Source: an uncultured Duganella sp. (GTDB lineage Bacteria > Pseudomonadota > Gammaproteobacteria > Burkholderiales > Burkholderiaceae). Taken from it: DNA of 43,302 nucleotides. Shown here piece by piece: positions 41,211 to 43,302 of this stretch. The translations under genes were made by a program, and so were the position numbers. Location: NCBI GenBank assembly GCA_946482335.1, contig CAMLRG010000020.1, forward strand, positions 1 through 43,302. The letters run 5' to 3'. The notes beneath the pieces were generated by a model. That model was given only the letters and a program-made list of their open reading frames with translations. It did no database searches and had not been told where the DNA came from. Every line of letters begins with the position of its first letter. Position 1 is the stretch's first letter.

Positions 41211-41256
41211 ATTGTGATAGCATCGGTGGTCTTACCAGCGATCCACTTATCACAAT
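41211..41256. promoter_or_regulatory. FadR/LldR-type operator and flanking inverted repeat
   Basis: TGGTCTTACCA (41227-41237) matches the FadR-family consensus TGGT-N3-ACCA and lies 17 bp before the regulator start codon. Around it ATTGTGATA (41211-41219) and TATCACAAT (41248-41256) form a 9-bp inverted repeat, the second arm overlapping the start codon. This suggests autorepression. Confidence 0.6.
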
Positions 41257-42004
41257 GCCATCCGCCCAACGCCTGTCCGACGTCGTCGCCATCGAACTGG
41301 AAAACCGTATCCTCGAAGGTTCGCTCAAGCCGGGCGACCGCCTGCCTGCCGAACGCGAACTGGCGGTGGAGCTGGGCGTTTCTCGCCCTTCCCTGCGCGG
41401 GGCGTTGCAGTCGCTGGTGGCCAAGGGGCTGCTGATCACGCGCCATGGCGGCGGCACGTTCGTCACCGATTCGATGCAGGCGGCTTTCACCGATCCCTGG
41501 CAGCAGATGCTGAAGGATCATCCCGACATCCACGGCGATATGCTGGAATTCCGGCACATGCTGGAGGGACAGGCGGCGCAACTGGCGGCCGAGCGTGGGA
41601 CGGAGGAGGATTTCGAACGCATCCGCAGCTGTTACGAAGCGCTGGAGCGCGCCTTTGCGGAGCAGGACCTGGCCAGGTGCATCGAGACCGACGTGGAATT
41701 CCACCAGGCGATCGCGGAGGCTTCACATAACGTGATGATCGGGCATTTGAGCTCGAGCCTGCACAAGGTGATGGAGGGGCATGTGCAGGGAAACCTGGAA
41801 TACCTGAATGCGCGGCCGGAATTGTGGGCGCAAGTCCAGGCGCAGCACCGGTCGATATGGAATGCGGTGCGCGAGCGCAGGATGGAGCTCGCCGGGAGTG
41901 CCGCGCACCATCATCTGGAGTTTGTGCGCCAGACGATGCGCGAGACTTTGAAGAACGAGGAGCGGCGTGGCGCCGCAAGCAGGCGGCTGGGGGCAGCCGC
42001 CTGA
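41255..42004 (+). CDS. GntR-family regulator, FadR/LldR type
   Basis: A 249-residue regulator. The N-terminal winged helix is DRLPAERELAVELGVSRPSL then RGALQSLVAKGLLITRHGGG; the C-terminal helical FCD ligand-binding domain reads DMLEFRHMLEGQAAQLAAER, with metal-binding-type His residues (VEFHQAIAEASHN and HHHLEF). The best match is the LldR branch, which responds to lactate-type acids, but no lactate gene is adjacent. The start codon lies within an inverted repeat and an operator-like site just upstream suggests self-control. Confidence 0.9.
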   Translation: MPSAQRLSDVVAIELENRILEGSLKPGDRLPAERELAVELGVSRPSLRGALQSLVAKGLLITRHGGGTFVTDSMQAAFTDPWQQMLKDHPDIHGDMLEFRHMLEGQAAQLAAERGTEEDFERIRSCYEALERAFAEQDLARCIETDVEFHQAIAEASHNVMIGHLSSSLHKVMEGHVQGNLEYLNARPELWAQVQAQHRSIWNAVRERRMELAGSAAHHHLEFVRQTMRETLKNEERRGAASRRLGAAA

Positions 42005-42018
42005 CCTGCCCATTGCTC

Positions 42019-43302
42019 TTACTGGGCCCGCACCTTGCCGAAAGCATCCCCCGCCTTCCAGGCCGGCATCTTCGGCGCATCCGCCACCGTCCGCCCCAGG
42101 TTCAGGGTGAATTGCGCCATCTGCGTCATGCCCGCCATCGACCAGTTCGGGTCATACTCATCGCTCACCTGGTGATAGCTCTTGCGGTACGCTGCGCGCA
42201 TCTGTTCCGCCTTCGCCTTATCCCCCAGGTAATCGCTGCCCGAAGTGATCGAGAACGCCGGCACGCCCGCCTTGGCAAAGCTGAAATGGTCGGAGCGGAA
42301 ATAGCCGCCCGCCAGGTCCGGCTTTTCCTGCGCGATCACCATCTTCATCGCCTTCGCGGTCGCTTCCGCCATCTTGCCCAGCTCCGTGCGCTCGCTGCCG
42401 GCGGTACCGATATCGCGCGTGGTCCCGATCCAGTTCAGCGAATCCAGGTTCAGGTTGGCCGCCGTCTTCTCCAGCGGCCACAGTGGCGCTTCGGCATAGG
42501 CTGCGCTGCCCAGCAAGCCCTGCTCCTCCGCCGCCACCCACAGGAACATCTGGCTGCGCTTGCCCGGCGACTTGATCGCCTCCTGCGCCATCGCCAACAG
42601 GGCCGCCGTACCTGAGGCATTGTCCACAGCGCCGTTGTAGATGGTATCCCCAGCGCTGCCCTGCTTACCCAGGTGATCCCAGTGCGCCGAATAGATCACC
42701 ACTTCATCCTTCAGCTTGCGATCCGTGCCCGGCACCACGCCGGCCACGTTGAACTGTTCGACGTGGCGCACTTCCGCCTTCATGTCGCCCACCAGCCTGG
42801 CTTTCAGCGCCACCGGTTTGAAATCCTTGCGCTCGGCCGCCGCGCGCAACTGGTCCAGGTCCAGGCCGGACGCCTTGAACAGGGCCACGGCAGTGTCATT
42901 GGTCAGCCAGCCTTGCAGGGCCGTGCCGGGCGTCCCTTGCGCCAGCTGGAAGCGCTCCACGCCGTCCCAGCTGTTCTTCACGACGCTATAGCCATACGAA
43001 GCGGAAGCGTCGGTGTGGATCAGCAGTGCGCCAGCCGCGCCCCGGCGCTGGGCTTCCTCGAACTTGTACGTCCAACGGCCGTAATACGTCAGCGCCTTGC
43101 CGCCGAAACGGTTGGGCGCATCGGCCGTCGGCATCGGGTCGTTGACCATCATGACGATGACCTTGCCCTTCACATCCTGGCCCTTGTAGTCGTCCCAGCC
43201 TTCTTCCGCAGCGCTGATGCCGTAGCCGACGAATACCAGGTCGGCATTGAAGCTGTGCGCGGCCTGTGCATCGCCCGGCGCATACACCCAATCCTTGCCG
43301 AA
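42019..43302 (-). CDS. M28-family metallopeptidase with PA domain, N-terminus outside window
   Basis: About 427 residues are visible; the frame is open to the window end, so the GTG at 43287 is internal. A protease-associated (PA) insert lies at the start (ADLVFVGYGISAAEEGWDDY, GAAGALLIHTDA). The zinc-site motifs of M28 follow in order: YSAHWDHLG (His, Asp), NGAVDNASGTA (bridging Asp), VAAEEQGLLGS (catalytic Glu and zinc Glu), NLNLDSLNW (Asp) and KSYHQVSDEYD (His). A signal peptide, if present, is outside the window. Homologs are secreted or periplasmic aminopeptidases. It converges with the GntR-type gene, 14 bp away. Confidence 0.92.
   Translation of the reverse strand, partial: FGKDWVYAPGDAQAAHSFNADLVFVGYGISAAEEGWDDYKGQDVKGKVIVMMVNDPMPTADAPNRFGGKALTYYGRWTYKFEEAQRRGAAGALLIHTDASASYGYSVVKNSWDGVERFQLAQGTPGTALQGWLTNDTAVALFKASGLDLDQLRAAAERKDFKPVALKARLVGDMKAEVRHVEQFNVAGVVPGTDRKLKDEVVIYSAHWDHLGKQGSAGDTIYNGAVDNASGTAALLAMAQEAIKSPGKRSQMFLWVAAEEQGLLGSAAYAEAPLWPLEKTAANLNLDSLNWIGTTRDIGTAGSERTELGKMAEATAKAMKMVIAQEKPDLAGGYFRSDHFSFAKAGVPAFSITSGSDYLGDKAKAEQMRAAYRKSYHQVSDEYDPNWSMAGMTQMAQFTLNLGRTVADAPKMPAWKAGDAFGKVRAQ

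Overview
The window is a chromosomal segment of a high-GC betaproteobacterium, most likely an Oxalobacteraceae member (Massilia, Duganella or Janthinobacterium type). The evidence is gene content: a LemA-TPM-TPM cluster, DUF1345, a plant-type ferredoxin reductase of the CDP-glucoseen-reductase group, glnS, sbcB and pyrF. Many short palindromic repeats with a GGGTCAGACCC core also sit between genes. No tRNA, rRNA, insertion sequence, prophage or CRISPR array was seen. The first and last genes run off the window.

Layout. 1-7945: the end of a CoA-transferase gene, a small hypothetical gene, a divergent MFS exporter/LysR pair, a tightly coupled four-gene operon led by a J-domain protein, and glnS. 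7946-11528: a CHASE-type sensor histidine kinase and an unusual protein with fourteen AYSGRV repeats. Perfect TTGAT-N4-ATCAA (FNR/ANR-type) boxes lie in front of both genes, then comes a small HTH protein. 11713-24235: mostly housekeeping genes (SDR proteins, ferredoxin reductase, MFS, HPF-like protein, BtuF-like protein, a CRP-like/GGDEF protein, DUF5610, sbcB, pyrF, LemA/TPM). 24236-24625: a 390-bp gene-free stretch with two terminator-ended small-RNA candidates and a nested hairpin repeat. 24626-30696: VanZ, a lipoprotein, TraB/GumN, an M20 dipeptidase with two tandem solute-binding paralogs, and MFS. 30693-40330: a divergent envelope locus. 40359-43302: a DUF4019-like protein, a FadR/LldR-type regulator with a visible operator, and a truncated M28 peptidase.

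The most interesting region is 30.7-40.3 kb. Four exported proteins on the minus strand and one on the plus strand carry a shared ELSxVxGQDG-like motif, placed just after the signal peptide in the minus-strand four. Across a promoter region with two perfect palindromes lies a gene for a free-standing C39-family cysteine peptidase with a full catalytic set. It is followed by two outer-membrane barrels, a DUF2059 protein, an AraC regulator, a protein joining a cytoplasmic MshEN-like (c-di-GMP-binding type) domain to an internal export segment and the same motif, and a START-like protein. I infer one envelope assembly system, possibly related to the Acinetobacter fil operon and DUF6160 proteins, in which the C39 enzyme may process motif-bearing proteins and c-di-GMP may be sensed. 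This remains an inference.
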